From positions 4,803 to 26,352 of the forward strand of contig DJET01000042.1 of the NCBI GenBank assembly GCA_002431945.1: a stretch of DNA of 21,550 bases, written 5' to 3'. A program made the translations under genes and the position numbers. Of the stretch, positions 1-6,367 are shown piece after piece. The stretch is from Ruminococcaceae bacterium UBA5891. GTDB lineage: Bacteria > Bacillota > Clostridia > Oscillospirales > Acutalibacteraceae. The notes beneath the pieces are model-generated. The model was not told the origin of the DNA. It did no database searches and saw only the letters and a program-made list of their open reading frames with translations. Positions within the stretch are counted from its first letter, which is position 1. The number at the start of each line of letters is the position of its first letter.

Positions 1-1661
1 TCGGTTTCGGAATAAACCTTGTGCGAAATAAACAGCTTTAGGTTCTTTTCGTGCAGGGAATAGGGCAGGCACTCAGGCGTGGTGCGAAGATTTAACAGTC
101 CGCGCTTTTCGGCCTCGGCAAGCCATGCGTCGTCGTAACCGTTGCCGTTAAAGATTATGCGCTTGTGGTCGGTAATCGTCTTCTTAATAAGCTCGTGCAG
201 GGTTTCTTCAAAATTGGCCGCGCCCTCAAGCTCGTCTGCAAACTGCTTTAATTCCTCTGCAACCGCGGTGTTAAGCACAACGTTTGTGCAGGAAACAGAT
301 GAAGAGGAGCCGAGCATTCTGAACTCGAACTTATTGCCCGTAAACGCAAAGGGCGAGGTTCTGTTGCGGTCGGTAGAGTCCTTCGGGAACTTAGGCAGCG
401 TATGTACGCCGATTTTAAGAATTTCCTTTTCCTTGCCGCCGTAGGGCTCGTCTTTTTCAATTGCCCTTAAAACCTCGGTAAGCTCGGTGCCAAGGAACAT
501 TGAAACTACCGCGGGCGGCGCTTCGTTGGCGCCTAAGCGGTGATCGTTTCCGGCAGAGGCAACGGATACTCTTAACATATCCTGATATTCGTCTACCGCC
601 TTGATAACCGCGCAAAGGAAGGTTAAAAACTGCGCGTTTTCATACGGTGTGTCGCCGGGGTTTAAAAGGTTAACGCCCGTATCGGTTGTAAGCGACCAGT
701 TGTTGTGCTTGCCGCTTCCGTTAACGCCGGCAAACGGCTTTTCGTGAAGCAGGCATACCATATGGTGCTTTTTGGCAACCTTTTGCATAATTTCCATTGT
801 AAGCTGGTTGTGATCCGCCGCAATATTGGTGGTGGTGAATATAGGCGCCAGCTCGTGCTGCGCGGGGGCAACCTCGTTATGCTCGGTCTTTGCAAGAATG
901 CCTAATTTCCAAAGCTCGTCGTTAAGGTCGTTCATAAACGCCTGAACGCGCGGCTTTATAATTCCGAAATAGTGATCCTCAAGCTCCTGCCCTTTAGGCG
1001 GCTTTGCGCCGAAAAGGGTGCGTCCGGTATAAATAAGATCCTTACGCTTGTTGTAAACGTCCTCGTCTATAAGGAAATATTCCTGTTCGGGGCCTACCGT
1101 GGTTTTAACCGACTTAACTTCCGTTTTTCCGAAAAGCTTTAAAACCCTTAACGCCTGCTTGTTTATTGCCTGCATACTGCGAAGCAGCGGCGTTTTTTTA
1201 TCAAGCGCCTCGCCGCCGTACGAGCAGAACGCGGTAGGAATGCAAAGCACGCCGTCCTTAATAAAGGCGTATGAGGTCGGATCCCAAGCGGTGTAGCCCC
1301 TTGCCTCGAACGTGGCGCGAAGACCGCCCGACGGGAACGAGGAAGCGTCCGGCTCGCCCTGAATCAGCTCCTTGCCCGAAAACTCCATTATCACCTTGCC
1401 GTCAGACGTGGGGGAAATAAAGCTGTCGTGCTTTTCGGCTGAAAGACCTGAAAGCGGCTGGAACCAGTGGGTAAAATGTGTGGCTCCCTTTTCAATCGCC
1501 CAGTCCTTCATAGCGTTTGCAACCACCGTTGCGGCGTTAGGGTCAAGGGAACGCCCGTCCTTAATGGTGCGCTGCAGCGCCTTGTAGGTTTCTTTCGGAA
1601 GACGCTCGCGCATTACGCTGTCGTTAAATACATTGCTTGCAAAAATTTCACTTATGCTCAT
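1..1661 (-). CDS. glnN: Type III glutamine synthetase, C-terminus cut by window edge
   Basis: ATP-dependent glutamate + ammonia to glutamine, cytosolic, oligomeric enzyme of the GSIII family. Reading the minus strand from ATG at 1661 gives 553 uninterrupted codons; GSIII proteins are usually about 700 residues, so roughly the last 150 lie beyond position 1. Visible motifs are IPTAFCSYGGEALDKKTP (about residue 150), GPEQEYFLID (about 190), EHNEVAPAQHELAP (about 263), the VNGSGKHNNWSL ATP/metal motif (about 315) and NRTSPFAFTGNKFEFRML (about 437), all characteristic of GSIII rather than GSI or GSII. Start choice rests on AGAGG eight bases before the ATG. It is divergent from the glnA operon and preceded by a leader of about 160 nt with two terminator-like hairpins, so expression is probably controlled by transcription attenuation (inference). 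Confidence 0.95.
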   Translation of the reverse strand, partial: MSISEIFASNVFNDSVMRERLPKETYKALQRTIKDGRSLDPNAATVVANAMKDWAIEKGATHFTHWFQPLSGLSAEKHDSFISPTSDGKVIMEFSGKELIQGEPDASSFPSGGLRATFEARGYTAWDPTSYAFIKDGVLCIPTAFCSYGGEALDKKTPLLRSMQAINKQALRVLKLFGKTEVKSVKTTVGPEQEYFLIDEDVYNKRKDLIYTGRTLFGAKPPKGQELEDHYFGIIKPRVQAFMNDLNDELWKLGILAKTEHNEVAPAQHELAPIFTTTNIAADHNQLTMEIMQKVAKKHHMVCLLHEKPFAGVNGSGKHNNWSLTTDTGVNLLNPGDTPYENAQFLTFLCAVIKAVDEYQDMLRVSVASAGNDHRLGANEAPPAVVSMFLGTELTEVLRAIEKDEPYGGKEKEILKIGVHTLPKFPKDSTDRNRTSPFAFTGNKFEFRMLGSSSSVSCTNVVLNTAVAEELKQFADELEGAANFEETLHELIKKTITDHKRIIFNGNGYDDAWLAEAEKRGLLNLRTTPECLPYSLHEKNLKLFISHKVYSET

Positions 1662-1682
1662 AACAGTAACCTCTTTTCGGGC

Positions 1683-1742
1683 AAAACAAAAGCGGCAGGG
1701 GCGAAGATAAGGGAATTATCCCCTATGCGACGCCCTTGCCGC
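1683..1742 (-). terminator. glnN leader terminator-like hairpin 2
   Basis: On the minus strand, 5' arm 1731-1742 (GCGGCA, one mismatch, GGGCG) pairs with 1692-1703 (CGCCC, TGCCGC), with a small inner AGGG/CCCT stem, then TTTTGTTTT (1691-1683). It lies upstream of the glnN start inside the leader, so it would act as an attenuator rather than a gene-end terminator. Its 5' arm overlaps the second hexaloop hairpin, so the two folds exclude each other. Confidence 0.7.
1727..1742 (-). promoter_or_regulatory. Candidate ANTAR-binding hexaloop hairpin 2 in glnN leader
   Basis: Minus-strand stem GCGGC/GTCGC (five pairs, one G-U) closes a six-base loop AAGGGC. Loop position 1 is A and position 4 is G, the feature reported for RNA targets of ANTAR proteins. 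It occupies the 5' arm of terminator-like hairpin 2. Function is inferred from the structure and from the ANTAR gene about 1.6 kb away. Confidence 0.6.
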
Positions 1743-1768
1743 TTAATATTGCCTTTAGTATTAAAATC

Positions 1769-1816
1769 AAAAAAACGGCAGGGCAGCAGTTAAAACCGCC
1801 GGCGCCTTTGCCGTTT
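1769..1816 (-). terminator. glnN leader terminator-like hairpin 1
   Basis: On the minus strand AAACGGCA (1816-1809) pairs perfectly with TGCCGTTT (1780-1773). Inner GGC/GCC and GCGG/CTGC stems and a T-run to 1769 complete the structure. It begins only about 5 nt after the predicted transcription start, so transcripts would stop near +50 unless the hairpin is prevented from forming. Its 5' arm overlaps hexaloop 1. Confidence 0.7.
1800..1813 (-). promoter_or_regulatory. Candidate ANTAR-binding hexaloop hairpin 1 in glnN leader
   Basis: Minus-strand stem CGGC/GCCG (four Watson-Crick pairs) closes loop AAAGGC, with A at loop position 1 and G at position 4. It starts about 7 nt downstream of the predicted transcription start. 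It shares bases with the 5' arm of terminator-like hairpin 1, so stabilising it would block termination. Confidence 0.6.
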
Positions 1817-1826
1817 CATTGCGCTT

Positions 1827-1855
1827 ATTATACTTCACCGCTTTTTCGTTGTCAA
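1827..1855 (-). promoter_or_regulatory. Sigma-A promoter of glnN
   Basis: Minus strand: perfect -35 TTGACA (1855-1850), 17-bp spacer, perfect -10 TATAAT (1832-1827). Predicted start near 1820, giving a leader of about 160 nt. A fully consensus promoter followed at once by a terminator-like hairpin suggests that control acts after initiation. Confidence 0.85.
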
Positions 1856-1900
1856 GAATTTTTTTCATTAAATTACTTTTTTCGGTATCTCATAGGTTTG

Positions 1901-1948
1901 GCTTAATTTTATTTTGTGATTTCACAAAATTGCCTAATAAAATTAAGC
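1901..1948. promoter_or_regulatory. Nested palindromes between divergent glnN and glnA promoters
   Basis: Outer perfect inverted repeat with 13-bp arms GCTTAATTTTATT (1901-1913) and its complement (1936-1948). Inside it is a second palindrome ATTTTGTGA-TT-TCACAAAAT (1911-1930). The block lies between the two -35 boxes (1850-1855 and 2007-2012), a natural place for a shared operator. No named regulator is assigned; the spacing does not fit the GlnR/TnrA or Rex boxes as I know them. Confidence 0.4.
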
Positions 1949-2006
1949 GAGGTTGCTCAAAACGGCTTTTTTGCCGCCGAAAGGCAAATTTTTCAAAATT
2001 GCGCAC

Positions 2007-2035
2007 TTGACAAGGAAAGATAAAATTATTATAAT
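2007..2035 (+). promoter_or_regulatory. Sigma-A promoter of the glnA-ANTAR-pyrG operon
   Basis: TTGACA (2007-2012), 17-bp spacer, TATAAT (2030-2035), matching consensus in all twelve positions. Predicted start near 2042, leaving a leader of about 115 nt before glnA. Confidence 0.88.
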
Positions 2036-2061
2036 ATATATGAATTAAAAAAAGTAACATT

Positions 2062-2075
2062 GAGCAATGACGTTC
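2062..2075 (+). promoter_or_regulatory. Candidate ANTAR-binding hexaloop hairpin in glnA leader
   Basis: Stem GAGC/GTTC (one G-U pair) closes loop AATGAC, again A at position 1 and G at position 4. From memory, the ethanolamine-operon ANTAR target consensus is AGCAANGRRGCUY; positions 2063-2075 match at about 11 of 13. The 3' half (2070-2075) is also the 5' arm of the downstream terminator. I could not find a clear second A1/G4 hexaloop in this leader. Confidence 0.6.
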
Positions 2076-2133
2076 GGTGGCGCCGGGGGACTTTTGTCCC
2101 CCCTTTAGGCGTCGACGAACGTTTTAATTTTTT
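2070..2133 (+). terminator. Attenuator terminator in glnA leader
   Basis: Three stacked stems: ACGTTCG (2070-2076) with CGAACGT (2116-2122), GCGCC (2080-2084) with GGCGT (2108-2112), and GGGGGAC (2085-2091) with GTCCCCC (2096-2102), the last closed by TTTT. A T-rich tract runs to 2133. It lies between promoter and ribosome binding site, so it should act as an attenuator; antitermination would be needed for glnA, the ANTAR gene and perhaps pyrG. Confidence 0.7.
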
Positions 2134-2157
2134 ACTGTATTTAAGGGAGGAACGGGA

Positions 2158-3360
2158 ATGTACTCATACGATGAGGTTATGACCTTTGTAGAAGAGGAAG
2201 ACGTTAAATTTATAAGGCTTGCCTTTTGCGATGTTCACGGCAGGCAGAAAAATGTATCGATTATGCCGTCGGAGCTTAAAAGGGCGTTTAACGAGGGTAT
2301 ATCCTTCGACGCGTCGGCGGTTACGGGCTTTGGCGACGTTGTCAGATCGGACCTGTTTCTGCACCCCGATCCGTCCACGCTTTCGGTTTTGCCGTGGCGC
2401 CCCTCTAACGGCAGGGTAGTAAGAATGTTTTGCGATATAAAATACCCCGACGGCACAAGGTTTGAAAAGGACGGAAGATATATATTAAAGCAGGCGGTAG
2501 AAAAGGCAAAGGAAATGGGTATTTCCTGCTTTTTCGGCGCAGAGTTTGAATTTTATCTTTTTAATCTCGACGATAACGGCAGCCCGACGGGCGAGACCTT
2601 TGACAAAGCGGGTTATATGGATATAGCGCCCGACGATAAGGGCGAAAACGTGCGGCGCGAGATATGCTTTAATTTGCTTGAAATGGGAATATCGCCCGAA
2701 AGCTCCCACCATGAGGAGGGCCCCGGACAAAACGAGATAGATTTTAAATACAGCGGCGCTCTTTCCGCGGCGGATAACGCCGTAACCTTTAAATCGGTGG
2801 TGCAAACGATAGCGCGCCGAAACGGGCTTTATGCCGATTTTTCGCCCAAGCCCTTAATGCACGAAAGCGGAAACGGGCTGCATATAAACGTATCCGTTAA
2901 ATCGGAGAGCGGCAAGGATTTAAGCGATAGCTTTATGGCGGGCATTTTAGAGCATATAACCGAAATGACCGTGTTTTTAAATCCGGTTAAGGAATCCTAT
3001 AAGCGCTTAGGCGAGAAAAAAGCCCCGAAATACGTTACATGGTCGCATGAGAACCGTTCCCAGCTAATACGCATACCCGCGGTTAAAAACGCGGCGAATA
3101 AACGCATAGAGCTGCGCTCGCCCGATCCGTGCGCAAACCCCTATATAGCCTATGCGCTTATAATTTACGCAGGGCTTGACGGGATAAAGCGCGGTCTTAC
3201 CCCCGCCGCCCCCTTAAACGTAAATCTTTTCACCGCCGACGGCGAGGTGACCGACGGGCTTGTAAGCCTGCCCGATACCGTGGAAAAGGCAAAAAGCATA
3301 GCTGCACACAGCGAGTTTATTAAAGGAGCTTTGCCCGCGGGCTTTACCGAAAGCATTTGA
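2158..3360 (+). CDS. glnA: Type I glutamine synthetase, short form (400 aa)
   Basis: Makes glutamine from glutamate, ammonia and ATP. The GSI signature set is present: FCDVHGRQKNV in the beta-grasp domain, GAEFEFYLF (start of the catalytic domain, about residue 127), HHEEGPGQNEIDF (about 180), NGLHINVS (about 240), NRSQLIRIP (about 298) and ELRSPDPCANPYIAYA (about 320). GSI-alpha enzymes are usually about 440-470 residues; this one stops shortly after the region equivalent to the GxxF-xxxI segment and lacks the usual final helix. GGGAGG seven bases upstream fixes the ATG. First gene of an operon with the ANTAR regulator (19-nt gap) and pyrG, preceded by an attenuator leader. A second synthetase next to glnN suggests the two are regulated together. 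Confidence 0.93.
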   Translation: MYSYDEVMTFVEEEDVKFIRLAFCDVHGRQKNVSIMPSELKRAFNEGISFDASAVTGFGDVVRSDLFLHPDPSTLSVLPWRPSNGRVVRMFCDIKYPDGTRFEKDGRYILKQAVEKAKEMGISCFFGAEFEFYLFNLDDNGSPTGETFDKAGYMDIAPDDKGENVRREICFNLLEMGISPESSHHEEGPGQNEIDFKYSGALSAADNAVTFKSVVQTIARRNGLYADFSPKPLMHESGNGLHINVSVKSESGKDLSDSFMAGILEHITEMTVFLNPVKESYKRLGEKKAPKYVTWSHENRSQLIRIPAVKNAANKRIELRSPDPCANPYIAYALIIYAGLDGIKRGLTPAAPLNVNLFTADGEVTDGLVSLPDTVEKAKSIAAHSEFIKGALPAGFTESI

Positions 3361-3379
3361 TTAAAGGAGGAAACGGCGT

Positions 3380-3967
3380 ATGTACCGTGATAAATCGGCG
3401 CTGAGCGCGCTTATCGTTTCTTCTTCAAAGCAGGCGGCGGATTATCTGCGCGGTATTTTAGAGGGCTTAAGGTTTCACCCGATAGCCGAGGCCGTAAGCA
3501 TTGCAGAGGCAAAGCGCCGCGAGCTTGAGACGCCTTTCGATCTATGTCTTATCAACACCCCGCTGCCTGATGACTTCGGTATAGAATTTGCCGAGGAGCT
3601 GTGCGAAAACAGCGCGGTGGGCGTGGTGCTGTTTGTTAAAGCCGAGCTTGCAGAGCAGGTAAGCTACAAGGTAGAGGATCACGGGGTTTTAACCTTTCCG
3701 CGCCCCGGCACAAGGCAGAGCATACAAAGCGCCGTAAAGCTTGCCGCCGCCACGCATAACCGCCTTGCGGCGTTTGAAAGGCGCGCGGTTAAATTAGAGG
3801 CTAAAATGAAGGAAATACGGCTTATAAACCGTGCAAAATGGCTGCTTATAGACCGTTATAATATGAGCGAAGAGGAAGCACACAAATACATAGAAAAAAC
3901 CGCTATGGATAACTGCGCAACGCGCGGCGAGATAGCGGAGAATATAATAAGAACATACGAGAGTTAG
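3380..3967 (+). CDS. ANTAR-domain RNA-binding regulator with degenerate receiver domain
   Basis: 195 aa. Residues about 8-125 have a response-regulator receiver layout, but the residues for phosphorylation are gone: SS (14-15) in place of the acidic pair, N59 in DLCLINTPLPD where the phospho-acceptor Asp belongs, and R108 for the conserved Lys. Residues about 133-192 form an ANTAR domain (LINRAKWLLIDRYNMSEEEAHKYIEKTAMD), a helical module known from AmiR, NasR and EutV to bind nascent RNA and prevent termination. Strong RBS AAAGGAGG (3363-3370). It lies between glnA and pyrG (15-nt gap), so it would control its own synthesis through the glnA leader. As phosphorylation is unlikely, its signal may be a ligand or a partner protein (inference). 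Confidence 0.9.
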   Translation: MYRDKSALSALIVSSSKQAADYLRGILEGLRFHPIAEAVSIAEAKRRELETPFDLCLINTPLPDDFGIEFAEELCENSAVGVVLFVKAELAEQVSYKVEDHGVLTFPRPGTRQSIQSAVKLAAATHNRLAAFERRAVKLEAKMKEIRLINRAKWLLIDRYNMSEEEAHKYIEKTAMDNCATRGEIAENIIRTYES

Positions 3968-3982
3968 AAAGAGGCAGGGAAA

Positions 3983-5611
3983 ATGGAAGGTTCGTATAAA
4001 AAAACAAAGTATATTTTCGTAACGGGGGGCGTTGTATCGGGGCTTGGCAAGGGTATTACCGCCGCCAGTCTCGGCAGGCTGTTAAAGGCGCGCGGGCTTA
4101 AGGTTGCGGCGCAAAAGCTCGACCCTTATATTAACGTAGACCCCGGAACTATGAGCCCCTATCAGCACGGCGAGGTTTACGTTACCGAGGACGGCGCCGA
4201 AACCGACCTTGACCTCGGACATTACGAAAGATTTATAGACGAGGACTTAAACAAATACTCTAACCTTACAACGGGAAAGGTTTACTGGAATGTTTTAAAT
4301 AAAGAGCGCCGCGGCGAGTATTTAGGCGAGACCGTGCAGGTAATACCGCATATTACAAACGAAATTAAGGAATTTATTTATTCCGTCGGCAAAAAAACCA
4401 ACGCCGATATAGTAATAACCGAAATAGGCGGAACCACGGGCGATATTGAAAGCCAGCCGTTTTTAGAGGCTATACGTCAGGTGGGGCTTGAGGTAGGCAG
4501 AGAAAACTCGCTTTATATTCACGTTACCCTGGTGCCTTTCCTGCGCGGGTCGGACGAGCATAAAACCAAACCCACCCAGCACTCGGTTAAGGAATTGCAG
4601 GGTATGGGAATTAACCCGAATATAATCGTGCTTCGCTGCGACGAGCCGCTTGAAGAAAACATATTCAAAAAAATCGCCCTTTTCTGCAATGTAAAGCCCG
4701 ATTGCGTTATTGAAAATATGACTATTCCCGTGCTTTACGAGGCGCCCATAATGCTTGAAAAAAATCATTTTTCGGATATAGTGTGCCGCGAGCTCGGAAT
4801 ATACACGGGCGAGCCCGACCTTACCGACTGGAACGAAATGCTTGACCGTATTAAAAACCGCAACAAAAAGGTAACTATCGGTCTTGTGGGCAAATACGTT
4901 CAGCTGCACGACGCATATTTATCCGTAGCCGAGGCGCTGCGCCACGCCGGCTATGTTTACGGCGCGAGGGTGCAGATAAAATGGATAGACTCTGAAACCG
5001 TAAACGATAAAAACGCCGCCGAAACCCTTGCCGGCTGCGACGGAATTTTGGTGCCGGGGGGCTTTGGCAACCGCGGAATAGAGGGTATGATAGCTACCGC
5101 GCGGTATGCGAGAACCTCAAACGTGCCGTATCTCGGAATCTGCCTCGGTATGCAGATAGCGGTTATCGAATTTGCAAGAAGCGTTTTGGGGCTGGCGGAC
5201 GCAAACTCAGGCGAGTTTGACGAAAACTCCAACCACAAGGTTATAGATTTTATGCCCGACCAAAACAACGAAATGAACAAGGGCGGCACAATGCGCCTTG
5301 GCGCTTACCCCTGCAAAATAGCGGCGGGCACCAAAATGGCAGAGTGCTACAAGGCGGAGGAAATTAAGGAGCGCCACCGTCACCGTTACGAGTTTAACAA
5401 CGATTACCGCGATGAAATGACCGCAAAGGGACTGGTTATAAGCGGTACCTCGCCCGATAATCACATTGTGGAGACCGTGGAAATTCCCGAAAACGATTTT
5501 TATGTGGGCGTGCAGTTCCACCCCGAATTCAAATCCCGACCGAATAAGGCGCACCCGCTGTTTATGGGGCTTGTAAAGGCGGGGCTTGACAGGCAAACAA
5601 AAAATTCGTAA
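3983..5611 (+). CDS. pyrG: CTP synthase
   Basis: Converts UTP + glutamine + ATP to CTP, the last step of de novo pyrimidine nucleotide synthesis. 542 aa, full family length. N-terminal amidoligase domain begins with FVTGGVVSGLGKGITAASLG (P-loop region) and has the typical QKLDPYINVDPGTMSP and GGTTGDIESQPF stretches. The C-terminal class I glutamine amidotransferase domain (about residue 295 onward) carries the nucleophile in GICLGMQ and the HPEF histidine/glutamate motif. Third gene of the glnA operon, 15 nt after the ANTAR gene with no terminator between. A glutamine-consuming enzyme co-transcribed with glutamine synthetase suggests CTP synthesis is tied to nitrogen status. A strong hairpin terminator follows about 40 nt after the stop. 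Confidence 0.97.
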   Translation: MEGSYKKTKYIFVTGGVVSGLGKGITAASLGRLLKARGLKVAAQKLDPYINVDPGTMSPYQHGEVYVTEDGAETDLDLGHYERFIDEDLNKYSNLTTGKVYWNVLNKERRGEYLGETVQVIPHITNEIKEFIYSVGKKTNADIVITEIGGTTGDIESQPFLEAIRQVGLEVGRENSLYIHVTLVPFLRGSDEHKTKPTQHSVKELQGMGINPNIIVLRCDEPLEENIFKKIALFCNVKPDCVIENMTIPVLYEAPIMLEKNHFSDIVCRELGIYTGEPDLTDWNEMLDRIKNRNKKVTIGLVGKYVQLHDAYLSVAEALRHAGYVYGARVQIKWIDSETVNDKNAAETLAGCDGILVPGGFGNRGIEGMIATARYARTSNVPYLGICLGMQIAVIEFARSVLGLADANSGEFDENSNHKVIDFMPDQNNEMNKGGTMRLGAYPCKIAAGTKMAECYKAEEIKERHRHRYEFNNDYRDEMTAKGLVISGTSPDNHIVETVEIPENDFYVGVQFHPEFKSRPNKAHPLFMGLVKAGLDRQTKNS

Positions 5612-5818
5612 TTATAAAATAATCTTCAAATTATCCTTATAACAGTCTGTAAACTGCTCTGCATTGTCGCGGAGCAGTTTTTCGCATATTTTAAGATCCT
5701 TTTCGGTGTATGCCTTTTTTAAGTCTTCCTTTAACGACGTATAAGCTTTTAAAAGTATATAATTGGTTTTAAGCTCTTCTAAAGCCCATTGCATTTCTTC
5801 AAAATTTTCTTCAAGCAT
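5612..5818 (-). CDS. Small hypothetical helical protein (68 aa)
   Basis: No recognised family. Charged and probably all helical, with heptad-like stretches such as FEEMQWALEELKTNYILLKA and LKEDLKKAYTEKDLKICEKL; no signal peptide or membrane segment. Support for a real gene: ATG at 5818, AAGGAAG nine bases upstream, and a good promoter (TTGATT-17-TATAAT) on the same strand. It is convergent with pyrG, its stop touching the pyrG stop, and divergent from an XRE regulator with which it shares an operator-like inverted repeat, so it is probably that regulator's target. It is AT-richer than the flanking genes. The pyrG terminator hairpin lies inside its 3' half, which is unusual and slightly lowers confidence. 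Confidence 0.65.
   Translation of the reverse strand: MLEENFEEMQWALEELKTNYILLKAYTSLKEDLKKAYTEKDLKICEKLLRDNAEQFTDCYKDNLKIIL
5651..5682 (+). terminator. Intrinsic terminator of the glnA operon
   Basis: Plus strand: AAACTGCTCTGC (5651-5662) pairs with GCGGAGCAGTTT (5669-5680), 12 pairs including one G-U, loop ATTGTC, T-run 5678-5682. It sits 40 nt after the pyrG stop and within the 3' half of the opposite-strand small gene. Confidence 0.75.
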
Positions 5819-5853
5819 AGTTTAATACTTCCTTTTTTATATTTTACAATCAT

Positions 5854-5882
5854 ATTATAGGTTCACATATCGACCAAATCAA
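5854..5882 (-). promoter_or_regulatory. Promoter of the 68-aa gene
   Basis: Minus strand: -35 TTGATT (5882-5877), 17-bp spacer, -10 TATAAT (5859-5854). It overlaps the left arm of the inverted repeat shared with the divergent promoter. Confidence 0.65.
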
Positions 5883-5899
5883 GGGTTAATTTATGAACC
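5860..5899. promoter_or_regulatory. Operator-like inverted repeat in the divergent promoter region
   Basis: Arms GGTTCACATAT (5860-5870) and ATTTATGAACC (5889-5899) are inverted copies matching at 9 of 11 positions, including a perfect GGTTCA/TGAACC end, separated by 18 bp. The left arm overlaps the minus-strand promoter and the right arm lies just upstream of the plus-strand -10. Probable binding site of the adjacent XRE protein (inference). Confidence 0.5.
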
Positions 5900-5900
5900 G

Positions 5901-5909
5901 TGGTATAAT
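5901..5909 (+). promoter_or_regulatory. Extended -10 promoter of the XRE regulator gene
   Basis: TGGTATAAT (5901-5909) is an extended -10 (TGn plus TATAAT). No convincing -35 is seen at the expected distance, which fits an extended -10 promoter. It is 33 bp upstream of the ATG. Confidence 0.55.
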
Positions 5910-5942
5910 TGTATATATAAACAAAAGGCGGTTGTTTTAATT

Positions 5943-6167
5943 ATGAAAAAATACAATGAAAGATTAAAAGAACTTCGCGAAGACAGAGATGTTACACAGC
6001 AATATGTAGCCGACTTGTTAAAAACTACCCGAAGCTACTACGGACAATACGAAAGAGGGGTAAGACCATTACCAATGGAGCATTTAATAACACTATGCAA
6101 ATTTTACGGTGTTTCGGCGGATTATATTTTGGGCTTGCCTGAAAATATGCCGTTTCCGAAAAGATAA
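5943..6167 (+). CDS. XRE-family HTH transcriptional regulator (74 aa)
   Basis: Single-domain HTH_3/XRE DNA-binding protein. Residues about 5-65 form the five-helix domain: RLKELREDRDVTQQYVADLL (helices 1-2) followed by the recognition helix region TTRSYYGQYERGVRPLP and MEHLITLCKFYGVSADYILG, the classic ending. No sensor domain. Such proteins usually repress their own and a neighbouring promoter; the inverted repeat 5860-5899 between this gene and the divergent 68-aa gene supports that role here. GGCGG about 12 nt upstream is a modest RBS. It is AT-rich compared with pyrG and followed by repeats, consistent with an acquired module. Confidence 0.88.
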   Translation: MKKYNERLKELREDRDVTQQYVADLLKTTRSYYGQYERGVRPLPMEHLITLCKFYGVSADYILGLPENMPFPKR

Positions 6168-6186
6168 TGTTTTTTTGAAAAGGGGA

Positions 6187-6224
6187 AACGGATTGCCACG
6201 GGGCTAAAGCCCCTCGCAATGACA
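6187..6224. repeat. Short palindromic repeat, ACGGATTGCC...GCAATGAC type, copy A
   Basis: Begins aaACGGATTGCC, contains hairpin GGGGCT-AA-AGCCCC (6200-6213) and ends CGCAATGACAGG. The ATTGC/GCAAT ends are inverted. Related units occur at 6443-6533, 10168-10313 and 16856-17030. Confidence 0.7.
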
Positions 6225-6367
6225 GGATATTGCAGTTTTTTCGCTGACGTTATTTATCGGCACATACCGCATCTCTATACAGTAAGGGTTTCCAAGGGGA
6301 AGTTTGTCCCTTTGGTCATTCGGGAAGGTCCGGAAACCCGATCGGAAGGGTGTCCGACGGCTCTTTC

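Noticed and set aside
142..1587. Several plus-strand open frames (142-444, 705-905, 1099-1296, 1372-1587)
   Set aside because: All lie antisense to the GSIII gene, which has clear motifs; they lack RBS and family resemblance.
1911..1930. Rex or CRP/FNR site in the TTGTGA-TT-TCACAA palindrome
   Set aside because: Half-sites look similar but the spacing is too short for either (2 bp instead of about 6 or more).
2042..2157. Glutamine riboswitch (glnA RNA) in the glnA leader
   Set aside because: The GACGTTC start is suggestive, but the conserved core of the known glutamine aptamers is not seen; hexaloop plus terminator explains the leader better.
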